A program made the position numbers and the translations under genes. From Comamonas sp. lk (GTDB lineage Bacteria; Pseudomonadota; Gammaproteobacteria; Burkholderiales; Burkholderiaceae_C), in contig CAMCJY010000082.1 of NCBI GenBank assembly GCA_945875225.1, forward strand, positions 1-7,669: a stretch of 7,669 nt of DNA. The letters run 5' to 3'. Of this stretch, positions 1-5,405 are shown piece after piece (positions within the stretch are counted from its first letter, which is position 1; each line of letters opens with the position of its first letter). The notes beneath the pieces are model-generated. The model was given only the letters and a program-made list of their open reading frames with translations. It was not told where the DNA came from and made no database searches.

Positions 1-80
1 TCGAGTGAAAAGCCTGCATGGTCTAGCAGGGGTACATGCCCAAACGCGAGTTGGGCTTCCAGTAAGGTAATAAGCGCCAT
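1..80 (-). CDS. uup: ABC-F family ATPase (Uup type), N-terminal fragment cut by the window edge
   Basis: Reading the minus strand from an ATG at 80-78 gives 26 complete codons, open to the edge, starting MALITLLEAQLAFGHVPLLD and continuing HAGFSL. This closely resembles the start of Uup-type ABC-F proteins of Burkholderiales, where the first beta strands precede the Walker A motif, which lies outside the window. ABC-F proteins are soluble tandem-ATPase proteins without membrane domains; Uup relatives act on ribosomes and affect transposon excision and replication-linked processes. The start lies 10 bases after the stop of the MASE1-like gene, so the two are probably co-transcribed. The nearest purine-rich Shine-Dalgarno-like stretch (AGGGGA) lies inside the end of the upstream gene and is somewhat far from the ATG, which suggests translational coupling. 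Only the N-terminus is visible, so the family call rests on 26 residues. Confidence 0.72.
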   Translation of the reverse strand, partial: MALITLLEAQLAFGHVPLLDHAGFSL

Positions 81-87
81 GTGGCGC
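74..87 (-). promoter_or_regulatory. Inverted repeat over the uup start codon
   Basis: GCGCCA (74-79) and TGGCGC (82-87) are exact inverted repeats around the ATG at 80-78. In the minus-strand RNA this could fold as a 5-bp GC stem (GCGCC/GGCGC) with a 4-base loop that holds the first bases of the start codon. A ribosome ending on the upstream membrane-protein gene (stop 93-91) would open it, so the element could couple the two genes' translation. The repeat is directly visible; the function is inference. Confidence 0.4.
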
Positions 88-90
88 GGA

Positions 91-636
91 TTATCCCCTG
101 CTAAGTTGCGGCAAGCGGCCTAGCACCAGTTTGGCGCTGTACAGCACGACCAGGGCACCGAGCAAATCGCCGGTGAAATGCAAGGCCATGCCAGCCCACA
201 AGTCGCCGCCCTGGTCGCGGCCCAGCAGCCACAGCTGACCCAGTAGCGCACTAAGTGCCGAAAAAACGACGGTCAGTCTGAGCAAAGCGGCTGCGCTCAG
301 GCCATGGAGGTCCTCATCCAAGGCGGCATAGCGCACGCACAGTGCGCGGGCAAAGAGCGGCGCCAGGCCCGCTAGCAAAGCGCCTCCCATCGCCGTGATC
401 GGATCGCCCGCATACAGGGGCCCAAGTCCCATGGCCAGCGCGCCCAGCACCAAGCCCAGCGCGCCCCATTCCACAAACAAAAGAACGCCAATCAGCTGCA
501 ATCCGCTGGGCAGGAAGACCAGGCCCCTGGCGCTGGACACGTCCAAGAGAGGAAAGACAAACTGGTTGAAAGAGAAAAGGCCCATATAGGCCAGAGCCGT
601 CATTGCGACGACCCACACGGATTTTTGTAATTGCAT
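91..636 (-). CDS. MASE1-like integral membrane protein without output domain
   Basis: A 181-residue, very hydrophobic protein with about five predicted membrane segments (roughly residues 7-27, 45-70, 79-101, 116-138 and 148-172). A short loop after the first segment carries PLLDVSSARGLVFLPSGLQL; this pattern, followed by a WGA/G-rich helix, resembles MASE1, a membrane-integrated sensory domain normally found at the N-terminus of histidine kinases and diguanylate cyclases. Here no kinase, GGDEF or other output domain follows: the protein ends about nine residues after the last segment. MASE1 proper usually has more segments, so this may be a shortened relative or a separate family. The start is supported by GGGAG (revcomp of 646-650) about nine bases upstream of the ATG. 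It lies downstream of a winged-helix regulator and 10 bases ahead of uup. Ligand and function are unknown. Confidence 0.75.
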   Translation of the reverse strand: MQLQKSVWVVAMTALAYMGLFSFNQFVFPLLDVSSARGLVFLPSGLQLIGVLLFVEWGALGLVLGALAMGLGPLYAGDPITAMGGALLAGLAPLFARALCVRYAALDEDLHGLSAAALLRLTVVFSALSALLGQLWLLGRDQGGDLWAGMALHFTGDLLGALVVLYSAKLVLGRLPQLSRG

Positions 637-655
637 GGCGTACCACTCCCAAATT

Positions 656-683
656 TTTATACCTGCACATCAATGCAGGACAA
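656..683 (-). promoter_or_regulatory. Candidate promoter of the MASE1-like/uup unit with an embedded operator dyad
   Basis: On the minus strand TTGTCC (683-678) and TATAAA (661-656) are separated by 16 bases, matching sigma70 hexamers at four and five of six positions. The spacer is almost wholly an inverted repeat, CCTGCA (662-667) and TGCAGG (674-679) with a 6-base centre, which also overlaps two bases of the -35. Transcription would start near 649-650, right at the Shine-Dalgarno sequence, giving a very short leader. A dyad in this position is a classic repressor site; the upstream winged-helix protein is an obvious candidate binder, but nothing in the sequence proves this. Confidence 0.5.
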
Positions 684-702
684 AGCACAGGAGCGTACGA
701 CT

Positions 703-722
703 TGCGCGGCCTTAGCCGCGCA
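703..722 (-). terminator. GC-rich hairpin just after the winged-helix regulator gene
   Basis: TGCGCGGC (703-710) and GCCGCGCA (715-722) form a perfect 8-bp stem with a 4-base loop. In the minus direction it begins three bases after the regulator's stop codon. It is not followed by a T run, so it is not a standard intrinsic terminator; it could be a weak or Rho-assisted terminator or a 3'-end stabiliser separating the regulator transcript from the membrane-protein gene. Confidence 0.4.
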
Positions 723-725
723 GCA

Positions 726-1088
726 TCAAACTGCCTGTGCCTTCTCCATGCACTGCCCCAATTGCGCAAAGTACTGGTGCGTCGCTTTCGTTGGCACCAC
801 GTACTTGACGCGGTTGTCCTGGCTATCCAGGTTCAGGTCGATCATTCCCTTTTTGCGCAAAGCCTTTAAACGGCGATGCGCAGTAGTGGTCGAAATCTCG
901 GGCAACATCACCATGGCCTCCAGCACCGTAATCGGCTTTTCTTCGTGCCACGCGGACGCGAAGACATTGAGCATGCGCGACTCGACAGCGTCGAGTTGCG
1001 GAAAGCTCGGCAAGCTGCGAACAGCATGCACCAGATTAAGGTACTTGGTGTACATCTGCGAAAAATTAGCTACCTTTGTTTTTGACAT
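726..1088 (-). CDS. MarR-like winged-helix transcriptional regulator
   Basis: A 120-residue protein. Residues about 45-100 form a winged helix: PITVLEAMVMLPEI is the first helix pair, STTTAHRRLKALRKKGMI the recognition helix with following strand, and the NRVKYVVPT stretch the wing. The layout and size are those of small MarR-like regulators; related proteins occur in Burkholderiales as uncharacterised winged-helix proteins. The reading frame stays open upstream to an ATG at 1169, but the ATG at 1088 is preferred: it has GGAAG about seven bases upstream, and the extra 27 residues (rich in Cys, Asn, Lys) do not look like the fold. No ligand-binding residues or metal site can be recognised. It lies upstream of the MASE1-like gene on the same strand with an 89-bp gap, and could regulate itself and that gene. 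Confidence 0.78.
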   Translation of the reverse strand: MSKTKVANFSQMYTKYLNLVHAVRSLPSFPQLDAVESRMLNVFASAWHEEKPITVLEAMVMLPEISTTTAHRRLKALRKKGMIDLNLDSQDNRVKYVVPTKATHQYFAQLGQCMEKAQAV

Positions 1089-1129
1089 GATCGACTTCCA
1101 ACGGTTGAAATATGATTTTTTATTGAAGC

Positions 1130-1151
1130 ATTTCAGTTCAACATCTGAAAT
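1130..1151 (-). promoter_or_regulatory. Inverted repeat in the leader of the winged-helix regulator gene
   Basis: ATTTCAG (1130-1136) and CTGAAAT (1145-1151) are a perfect 7-bp inverted repeat with an 8-base spacer, 42 bases upstream of the regulator's ATG. A second, overlapping dyad (TTCA-N5-TGAA) shares the right half. Such a site could be the operator for autoregulation. It does not share an evident core with the dyad at 662-679, so a common binding protein is not supported by sequence alone. Confidence 0.35.
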
Positions 1152-1215
1152 CCAACAATATTCTCGCAAAAAATGACGTTTCCGTCTAATTTCCTACGAG
1201 GGCCTTTATTTCGTT

Positions 1216-1244
1216 ATATTACACCATATTTTTAACTTTATCAA
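1216..1244 (-). promoter_or_regulatory. Candidate sigma70 promoter for the winged-helix regulator
   Basis: On the minus strand TTGATA (1244-1239) matches the -35 consensus at five of six positions and TAATAT (1221-1216) the -10 at four of six, separated by exactly 17 bases. It lies in the AT-rich spacer 1089-1261, which separates the mmsA stop from the regulator. Transcription would start near 1209, leaving a leader of about 120 bases that includes the dyad at 1130-1151. AT-rich spacers give chance matches, so this is moderate evidence. I see no clear hairpin-plus-T-run terminator for mmsA in the same spacer. Confidence 0.5.
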
Positions 1245-1261
1245 AATATTCATCAAAAACG

Positions 1262-2767
1262 TTATTTGCTGGAGGGAAAACTGAACATGGTTCCTTCCCT
1301 TACGCCAGCGGAGGGCCAGCGTTGGGTGATGGTTTTGCGCTTGGTATAAAAACGCGCAGCGTCGGGTCCATAGGCATGCAAGTCACCGAATAAAGAGCGC
1401 TTCCATCCCCCAAAAGAGTGGTAAGCCACTGGTACCGGTAGGGGTACATTGACGCCCACCATGCCTACCAGAATGTTGTCGCTGAAGTAGCGCGCGGCCT
1501 CGCCGTCGCGGGTAAAGATACAGGTGCCGTTGCCGTATTCATGGGCGTCAATCATGTCCATGGCTTCTTGCAAGGTTTTGACGCGGACCACGCCCAGCAC
1601 CGGTCCGAAAATCTCTTCCTGGTAGGTCACCATGCCGGGTTTGACGTTGTCAAACAGGCAGGGGCCGAGGAAATAGCCTTGTTCGTGGCCCGGTACCTGT
1701 ACGCCGCGTCCATCGACCACCAAAGTGGCGCCCTCGGCCACGCCCTGGTCCACATAGCCCTTGACCTTCTCAAAATGGGCCTTGGTTACCAGCGGGCCCA
1801 TGTCCATACCGGCCGTGGTGCCGGGGCCGACTTTCATTTTGGCAATTTCGATTTTCAGGCCGGCAATCACCGCGTCTGCGGTGGCGTCGCCCACCGCGAC
1901 CACCAGCGGGATGGCCATGCAGCGCTCACCGCAAGAGCCATAGGCCGCGCCCATCAGTGCATTGACGGCGTTGGGCACATCGGCGTCGGGCATCACCACC
2001 GCATGGTTTTTTGCGCCGCCCAGGGCTTGCACGCGCTTGCCGTGGGCGCAACCGGTGGCGTAAATGTACTCAGCGATAGCGGTGCTGCCGACAAAGCTGA
2101 TGGCTTTGACGCGCGGGTCGGTCAGCAATGTGTCAACCGCTTCTTTGTCGCCATTGACCACATTGAGCACGCCCGGTGGGAGGCCCGCTTGCAGCGCTAA
2201 TTGCGCTACCAGGAGGGTGCTGCTGGGGTCGCGCTCTGAGGGTTTGAGCACAAAGGTATTGCCGCATACCACCGCCATGGGCCACATCCATAAGGGCACC
2301 ATGATGGGAAAGTTAAAGGGCGTGATGCCGGCAGTCACACCGAGTGCCTGAAATTCGCTCCAGGAGTCGATAGACGGGCCTACATTTTTACTGTGCTCGC
2401 CTTTGAGCAATTCGGGCGCGTAGCTGGCGTATTCCACGTTTTCAATGCCGCGTTGTAACTCGCCCATGGCATCGGGCAGTACTTTGCCGTGCTCAGCGGT
2501 CACCAGGGCGCACAAGGCATCAGCATGCTCTTCCAGCAGCACCTTGAGCTTGCTCATCACCCGCGCGCGCTTGAGTGGCGGTGTGTTGCGCCACTCGGGG
2601 TAGGCGGCCTGGGCGTTGGTAATGGCTTGCTCTACCGTTAATTTGTCTGCCAGCAAGAGCTTTTTTTCAGCTTTGCCGGTGGCAGGATTGAATACCTCAG
2701 CGCTGCGGCTTCCGCCTTGGGTCAGTTGGCCGCCGATCAGGTGGCCGATAGTGGGTAATGGGGACAT
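1262..2767 (-). CDS. mmsA: CoA-acylating (methyl)malonate-semialdehyde dehydrogenase
   Basis: A 501-residue aldehyde dehydrogenase that oxidises malonate semialdehyde (or methylmalonate semialdehyde) with NAD+ and CoA, releasing CO2 and giving acetyl-CoA (or propionyl-CoA). Visible motifs: TPFNFP (149-154) and LKPSE (174-178) for NAD binding, FVGST (225-229), and catalytic Cys283 in GERCMA. At 248-255 it has ALGGAKNH rather than the ELGGK of hydrolytic aldehyde dehydrogenases; loss of that general-base Glu is typical of CoA-dependent members. EEIFGPV lies at 384-390. Arg106 (QRGIE) and Arg282 (GERC) fit the family's carboxylate-binding arginines. Length matches the usual ~500. The frame continues to an ATG at 2848, but those 27 residues are not family-like and lie over an inverted repeat, so 2767 is chosen despite a weak Shine-Dalgarno. 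It follows the transaminase gene by 145 bases. With no mmsB nearby, the beta-alanine role (BauC-like) is favoured over valine breakdown. Confidence 0.92.
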   Translation of the reverse strand: MSPLPTIGHLIGGQLTQGGSRSAEVFNPATGKAEKKLLLADKLTVEQAITNAQAAYPEWRNTPPLKRARVMSKLKVLLEEHADALCALVTAEHGKVLPDAMGELQRGIENVEYASYAPELLKGEHSKNVGPSIDSWSEFQALGVTAGITPFNFPIMVPLWMWPMAVVCGNTFVLKPSERDPSSTLLVAQLALQAGLPPGVLNVVNGDKEAVDTLLTDPRVKAISFVGSTAIAEYIYATGCAHGKRVQALGGAKNHAVVMPDADVPNAVNALMGAAYGSCGERCMAIPLVVAVGDATADAVIAGLKIEIAKMKVGPGTTAGMDMGPLVTKAHFEKVKGYVDQGVAEGATLVVDGRGVQVPGHEQGYFLGPCLFDNVKPGMVTYQEEIFGPVLGVVRVKTLQEAMDMIDAHEYGNGTCIFTRDGEAARYFSDNILVGMVGVNVPLPVPVAYHSFGGWKRSLFGDLHAYGPDAARFYTKRKTITQRWPSAGVREGTMFSFPSSK

Positions 2768-2836
2768 AGTGCTAGTGCTCTGGATAAAAATAATGGGGTA
2801 AGAAAAAAGCGGGGCAGGTGCGCTGCGGGTCATAGG

Positions 2837-2891
2837 ACCGGCGCGCACGGGTATGCTGCGCTGCGCAAGCCCGTGTGCAGCGGACGCCGGT
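2837..2891 (-). repeat. Nested inverted repeat between the transaminase and mmsA genes
   Basis: Outer arms ACCGGCG (2837-2843) and CGCCGGT (2885-2891) enclose a second pair, CACGGG (2846-2851) and CCCGTG (2870-2875), which extends to nine positions with one mismatch (2843-2851 with 2870-2878). A small TGCG/CGCA hairpin (2857-2860, 2864-2867) sits in the middle. The inner and outer stems share a base at 2843, so they partly compete. No T run follows directly; a short T run on the minus strand comes about 25 bases further on. This may stabilise the upstream mRNA 3' end, attenuate mmsA expression, or be a dispersed palindromic repeat. The 2768-2912 gap holds no gene. Confidence 0.55.
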
Positions 2892-2912
2892 GCGCTGGGC
2901 TGCCTTGCGCCC

Positions 2913-4283
2913 TTAGTCGGTCTGGTTCATCGATTCGCCCAAGGCATTGATCAGGCTGTCGATTTCGGATTTTTCGATGATGAAAGGCGGTGCCAATTGC
3001 ATGGTGTCGCCGCCGTAGCGCACGTAAAAGCCCTTTTCCAGGCAGCGCATGGCAATTTCATAGGGTCGGCGCGCGGGTTCGCCGGGAACAGCAGCAATCG
3101 TGAACCCTGCCGCCAGACCTACGTTGCGGATGTCGGTGATGTGCTTGCTGCCTTTGAGGCTGTGCACCGCCTGCTCAAAATAAGGCGCCATGGCGGCCAC
3201 GCGCTCGATCATGTTTTCCTTGACCAGCACATCCAGGGCAGCGATACCGGCAGCGCAGGCCACCGGGTGCGCCGAGTAGGTGTAACCGTGGAGAAACTCG
3301 AGCAAGTACTCCGGGCCACCCGCGTCCATAAAAGTGTCGTAAATTTCTTTCTTAGCCACCACTGCGCCCAGCGGCTGAGCGCCATTGGTCACTTGCTTGG
3401 CGATGTTCATGATGTCCGGGGTCACGCCAAAGGCAGCCGAGCCGGTGTAGGCCCCACAGCGGCCAAAGCCGGTAATGACTTCATCAAATATCAACAAAAT
3501 GTTGTTGGCGGTGCAAATCTCGCGCAAGCGTGTCAGATAGCCCACAGGCGGCACCACCACGCCACCCGAGCCCGACATAGGCTCGACGATGACAGCCGCG
3601 ATATTGGATGCGTCATGCAGCGTAATCAGACGCAGCAATTCGTCCGCCAGCTCGACGCCGTGGGCCGGCATGCCGCGAGAATAGATGTTTTGCGGCAACT
3701 GGGTGTGCGGTAGGTGGTCGGCCTCAATGCCTTGGCCAAAGGTTTTGCGGTTGGCACCGATGCCGCCTACCGAAATACCACCGAAATTGACGCCGTGGTA
3801 GCCTTTTTCGCGGCCAATCAGGCGCGTCTTGGTGCCCATGCCTTTGGCGCGCCAGTAGGCGCGTGCCATCTTCAGCGAGGTGTCGGCGCACTCCGAACCC
3901 GAACCGGCAAAAAACACGCGGTCCAAACCCTCGGGCATAAGCTGGGTGATTTTGTTGGCCAGTTCAAAAGACAGCGGATGGGCGTATTGAAACGCGGGGG
4001 AATATTCCATGGTGCCGATCTGGCGGCTGACCGCATCGGTGATTTCTTGGCGTCCGTGGCCCAGGCCGCAGCACCACAGGCCGGACAAGCCGTCGAGTAC
4101 CTTGCGCCCATTGGAGTCGGTGTAGTAAGCGCCTTTGGCGCTGACCATCATGCGGGGCTTGGCTTTGAAATTGCGGTTACCGCTGTAAGGCATCCAGTGC
4201 GCATCCATCCAGGCGGGGTCGCGCGGGTAGGGGGAGGTGGTGGTCACGACCGGTGCGTGGGTGGCGGTGTCATGGGGTTTCAT
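2913..4283 (-). CDS. bauA: Omega-amino acid:pyruvate transaminase (beta-alanine:pyruvate, class III, PLP)
   Basis: A 456-residue class III aminotransferase, cytosolic, moving the amino group of beta-alanine or other omega-amines to pyruvate and yielding malonate semialdehyde and alanine. It aligns by eye along its length with the Pseudomonas putida enzyme: DAHWMPY (27-33), SGLW (67-70), EYSPAFQ (93-99), GSGSECADT (127-135) binding PLP phosphate, GYHG (161-164) whose Tyr stacks on PLP, IFDEVITGFGR (265-275) with Asp267 at the pyridine nitrogen, the Schiff-base Lys296 in IAKQVTNGA, HGYTYSAHP (332-340), and RYGGDT (422-427) whose Arg422 fits the mobile substrate-carboxylate arginine. All key residues are present. 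The start has a strong AGGAG six bases upstream. mmsA follows on the same strand and a LysR gene diverges, the same theme as the Pseudomonas bau locus. Substrate range (beta-alanine, putrescine-derived amines, GABA) cannot be read from sequence. Confidence 0.94.
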   Translation of the reverse strand: MKPHDTATHAPVVTTTSPYPRDPAWMDAHWMPYSGNRNFKAKPRMMVSAKGAYYTDSNGRKVLDGLSGLWCCGLGHGRQEITDAVSRQIGTMEYSPAFQYAHPLSFELANKITQLMPEGLDRVFFAGSGSECADTSLKMARAYWRAKGMGTKTRLIGREKGYHGVNFGGISVGGIGANRKTFGQGIEADHLPHTQLPQNIYSRGMPAHGVELADELLRLITLHDASNIAAVIVEPMSGSGGVVVPPVGYLTRLREICTANNILLIFDEVITGFGRCGAYTGSAAFGVTPDIMNIAKQVTNGAQPLGAVVAKKEIYDTFMDAGGPEYLLEFLHGYTYSAHPVACAAGIAALDVLVKENMIERVAAMAPYFEQAVHSLKGSKHITDIRNVGLAAGFTIAAVPGEPARRPYEIAMRCLEKGFYVRYGGDTMQLAPPFIIEKSEIDSLINALGESMNQTD

Positions 4284-4288
4284 GGCGG

Positions 4289-4294
4289 TCTCCT
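4289..4294 (-). promoter_or_regulatory. Strong ribosome binding site of the transaminase gene
   Basis: The minus strand reads AGGAGA here, a near-ideal Shine-Dalgarno sequence five to six bases upstream of the ATG at 4283. It fixes that start and contrasts with the weak or absent sites before mmsA and the LysR gene, hinting at different translation levels in the module. Confidence 0.75.
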
Positions 4295-4351
4295 AGGTGG
4301 TATGGGTCTACAAAAAAATTTGCTGCGGTGTCGCGCGCCGCACGGCACTTG

Positions 4352-4383
4352 CCGGGTGAGTGCAGCCATTCGCTGCTGCCCGG
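4352..4383. promoter_or_regulatory. Hairpin-forming dyad in the transaminase/LysR control region
   Basis: Outer arms CCGGG (4352-4356) and CCCGG (4379-4383) and inner arms GCAGC (4362-4366) and GCTGC (4372-4376) with a CATTC loop form a two-part stem with an asymmetric internal loop. It lies on the transaminase side of the AT-rich promoter segment, so it is probably in the transaminase mRNA leader if transcription starts near 4400, or is a protein-binding site in DNA. Function is inference. Confidence 0.4.
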
Positions 4384-4445
4384 AGATTGTGGCTTGCTCT
4401 ATTACTCTTATAAAGTCACAATTATCACTATTTACTTGCATAACT
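4384..4445. promoter_or_regulatory. AT-rich divergent promoter segment for the transaminase and LysR genes
   Basis: The 162-bp intergenic region changes from GC-rich to AT-rich here. On the minus strand TATAAG (4412-4407) is a good -10 for the transaminase gene, but no good -35 lies 17 bases upstream, as expected for an activator-dependent promoter. On the plus strand TATAAA (4409-4414) with a poor TTGTGG (4387-4392) 16 bases upstream could serve the LysR gene; the two -10 elements overlap. GTCACAATTATCAC (4415-4428) is an imperfect palindrome matching at 10 of 14 positions and could be the LysR binding site. Confidence 0.45.
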
Positions 4446-5378
4446 ATGAAAGCAAATCCACCTTCACGCCCAGCGCTAGGCCAGCTCAGCGACATGGACT
4501 TGCGCTTGCTGCGCGTCTTCCGGGTAGTGGCTGACTGCGGTGGCATGGCCGCTGCCGAACTGGAGCTCAATATCGGCAGCTCCACCATCAGCCGCCATAT
4601 CAAAGACCTGGAAACCCGCCTGGGCTTACGCCTGTGCCGCCGTGGGCGGGCCGGCTTTGCCTTGACGCCGGAGGGCCAAAAAATTTACGCGCAAACCACC
4701 CAGTTACTGGCCGCTACCGATGCGTTTCGCAGCAGCGTCGATGAGATTCACCAGCGCATGGGCGGCCAGTTGCAGATAGCGGTCTTTGACAAAACCGCCA
4801 GCAACCCCAAGTCGCGTGTTGCGCAGGCGATTGCGCGCTTTCATGCGCGTGCGCCGGACGTTGCGCTCAACCTGCATGTGGCTACGCTCAACGCCATAGA
4901 GCGCGGCGTGCTCGACGGCCAGTTTCACCTGGGCATCATCCCCGGCCACCGTACCTCCAGCACTTTGCACTACGCCCGCCTGTTTGATGAGCATATGTGC
5001 TTGTACTGCGGCCCTGGCCATGCTTTGTTTGGCAGCGCGCAAAACAGCTTGGATTGGGACGCATTGCGCGCGCTGCCTTTTGCCGGCCTGGGCTACCACT
5101 CGCCCAATTTGCAGGTCAGCCAGCAATTGCGCCTGACGCGCAGCGCCACCGGTTTTGACCAGGAGTCGATTGCCACCCTGATTTTGTCGGGCCGCTTTGT
5201 CGGCTTTTTGCCCGACCACTATGCGTACAGCTTTGTGCAGCAAGGCCAGATGCAGGCCGTCCTCCCGGATGTGTTTTTTTACGACTGCGAGTTCTTCGCT
5301 ATCACCCGCCGCTCACCGCAAGCCTCGCGTGCCACCCGCGCGTTCTTGCAATGCCTGGAACAGGCGCACGCGGCCTAG
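4446..5378 (+). CDS. LysR-type transcriptional regulator, probably controlling the beta-alanine genes
   Basis: A 310-residue LysR-type protein. The N-terminal helix-turn-helix spans about residues 17-75: MDLRLLRVFRVVADCGGMAA, then SSTISRHIKDLETRLGLRLC as recognition helix and linker start, and FALTPEGQKIY closing the wing. Residues about 105-305 are the periplasmic-binding-protein-like effector domain. Length is normal. The open frame runs upstream to 3714, but that part lies antisense to the transaminase gene and is spurious. ATG 4446 has no visible Shine-Dalgarno; ATG 4494 (MDLRLL) is a real alternative and would shorten the protein by 16 residues. Divergent placement from the transaminase is the usual arrangement for a LysR activator of its neighbour, with an omega-amino acid or semialdehyde as likely coinducer (inference). 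Pseudomonas has a regulator gene, bauR, beside bauA; I cannot show orthology. Confidence 0.9.
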   Translation: MKANPPSRPALGQLSDMDLRLLRVFRVVADCGGMAAAELELNIGSSTISRHIKDLETRLGLRLCRRGRAGFALTPEGQKIYAQTTQLLAATDAFRSSVDEIHQRMGGQLQIAVFDKTASNPKSRVAQAIARFHARAPDVALNLHVATLNAIERGVLDGQFHLGIIPGHRTSSTLHYARLFDEHMCLYCGPGHALFGSAQNSLDWDALRALPFAGLGYHSPNLQVSQQLRLTRSATGFDQESIATLILSGRFVGFLPDHYAYSFVQQGQMQAVLPDVFFYDCEFFAITRRSPQASRATRAFLQCLEQAHAA

Positions 5379-5382
5379 TGGC

Positions 5383-5401
5383 GGGCTGCGGTTGACAGCC
5401 C
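5383..5401. terminator. Hairpin between convergent LysR and dadA genes
   Basis: GGGCTG (5383-5388) and CAGCCC (5396-5401) form a perfect 6-bp stem with a 7-base loop, filling most of the 27-bp gap between the LysR stop (5376-5378) and the dadA stop (5408-5406). Position suggests a shared bidirectional terminator, but no T run follows on either strand, so strength is doubtful. Confidence 0.45.
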
Positions 5402-5405
5402 CATC

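Noticed and set aside
37..55. 6-bp inverted repeat (GCCCAA/TTGGGC)
   Set aside because: Lies inside the coding start of the ABC-F gene and has no positional meaning that I can support.
1089..1169. 27-residue N-terminal extension of the winged-helix regulator
   Set aside because: ATG 1088 has a good Shine-Dalgarno and the extension lies over AT-rich leader with an inverted repeat.
631..1176. 181-residue plus-strand open frame opposite the winged-helix regulator
   Set aside because: No recognisable motif, and it is fully covered by the better supported minus-strand gene and its leader.
2768..2848. 27-residue N-terminal extension of MmsA
   Set aside because: Not seen in the family, and it overlaps the nested inverted repeat; 2767 gives the usual length of about 500.
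2853..3713. Long plus-strand open frame antisense to the transaminase gene
   Set aside because: The minus-strand transaminase is unmistakable; the antisense frame is His/Ala/Gly-rich without any family motif, as expected from GC-rich codon use.
3714..4445. Upstream extension of the LysR frame
   Set aside because: It is antisense to the transaminase gene and the control region; LysR homology begins only after 4446.
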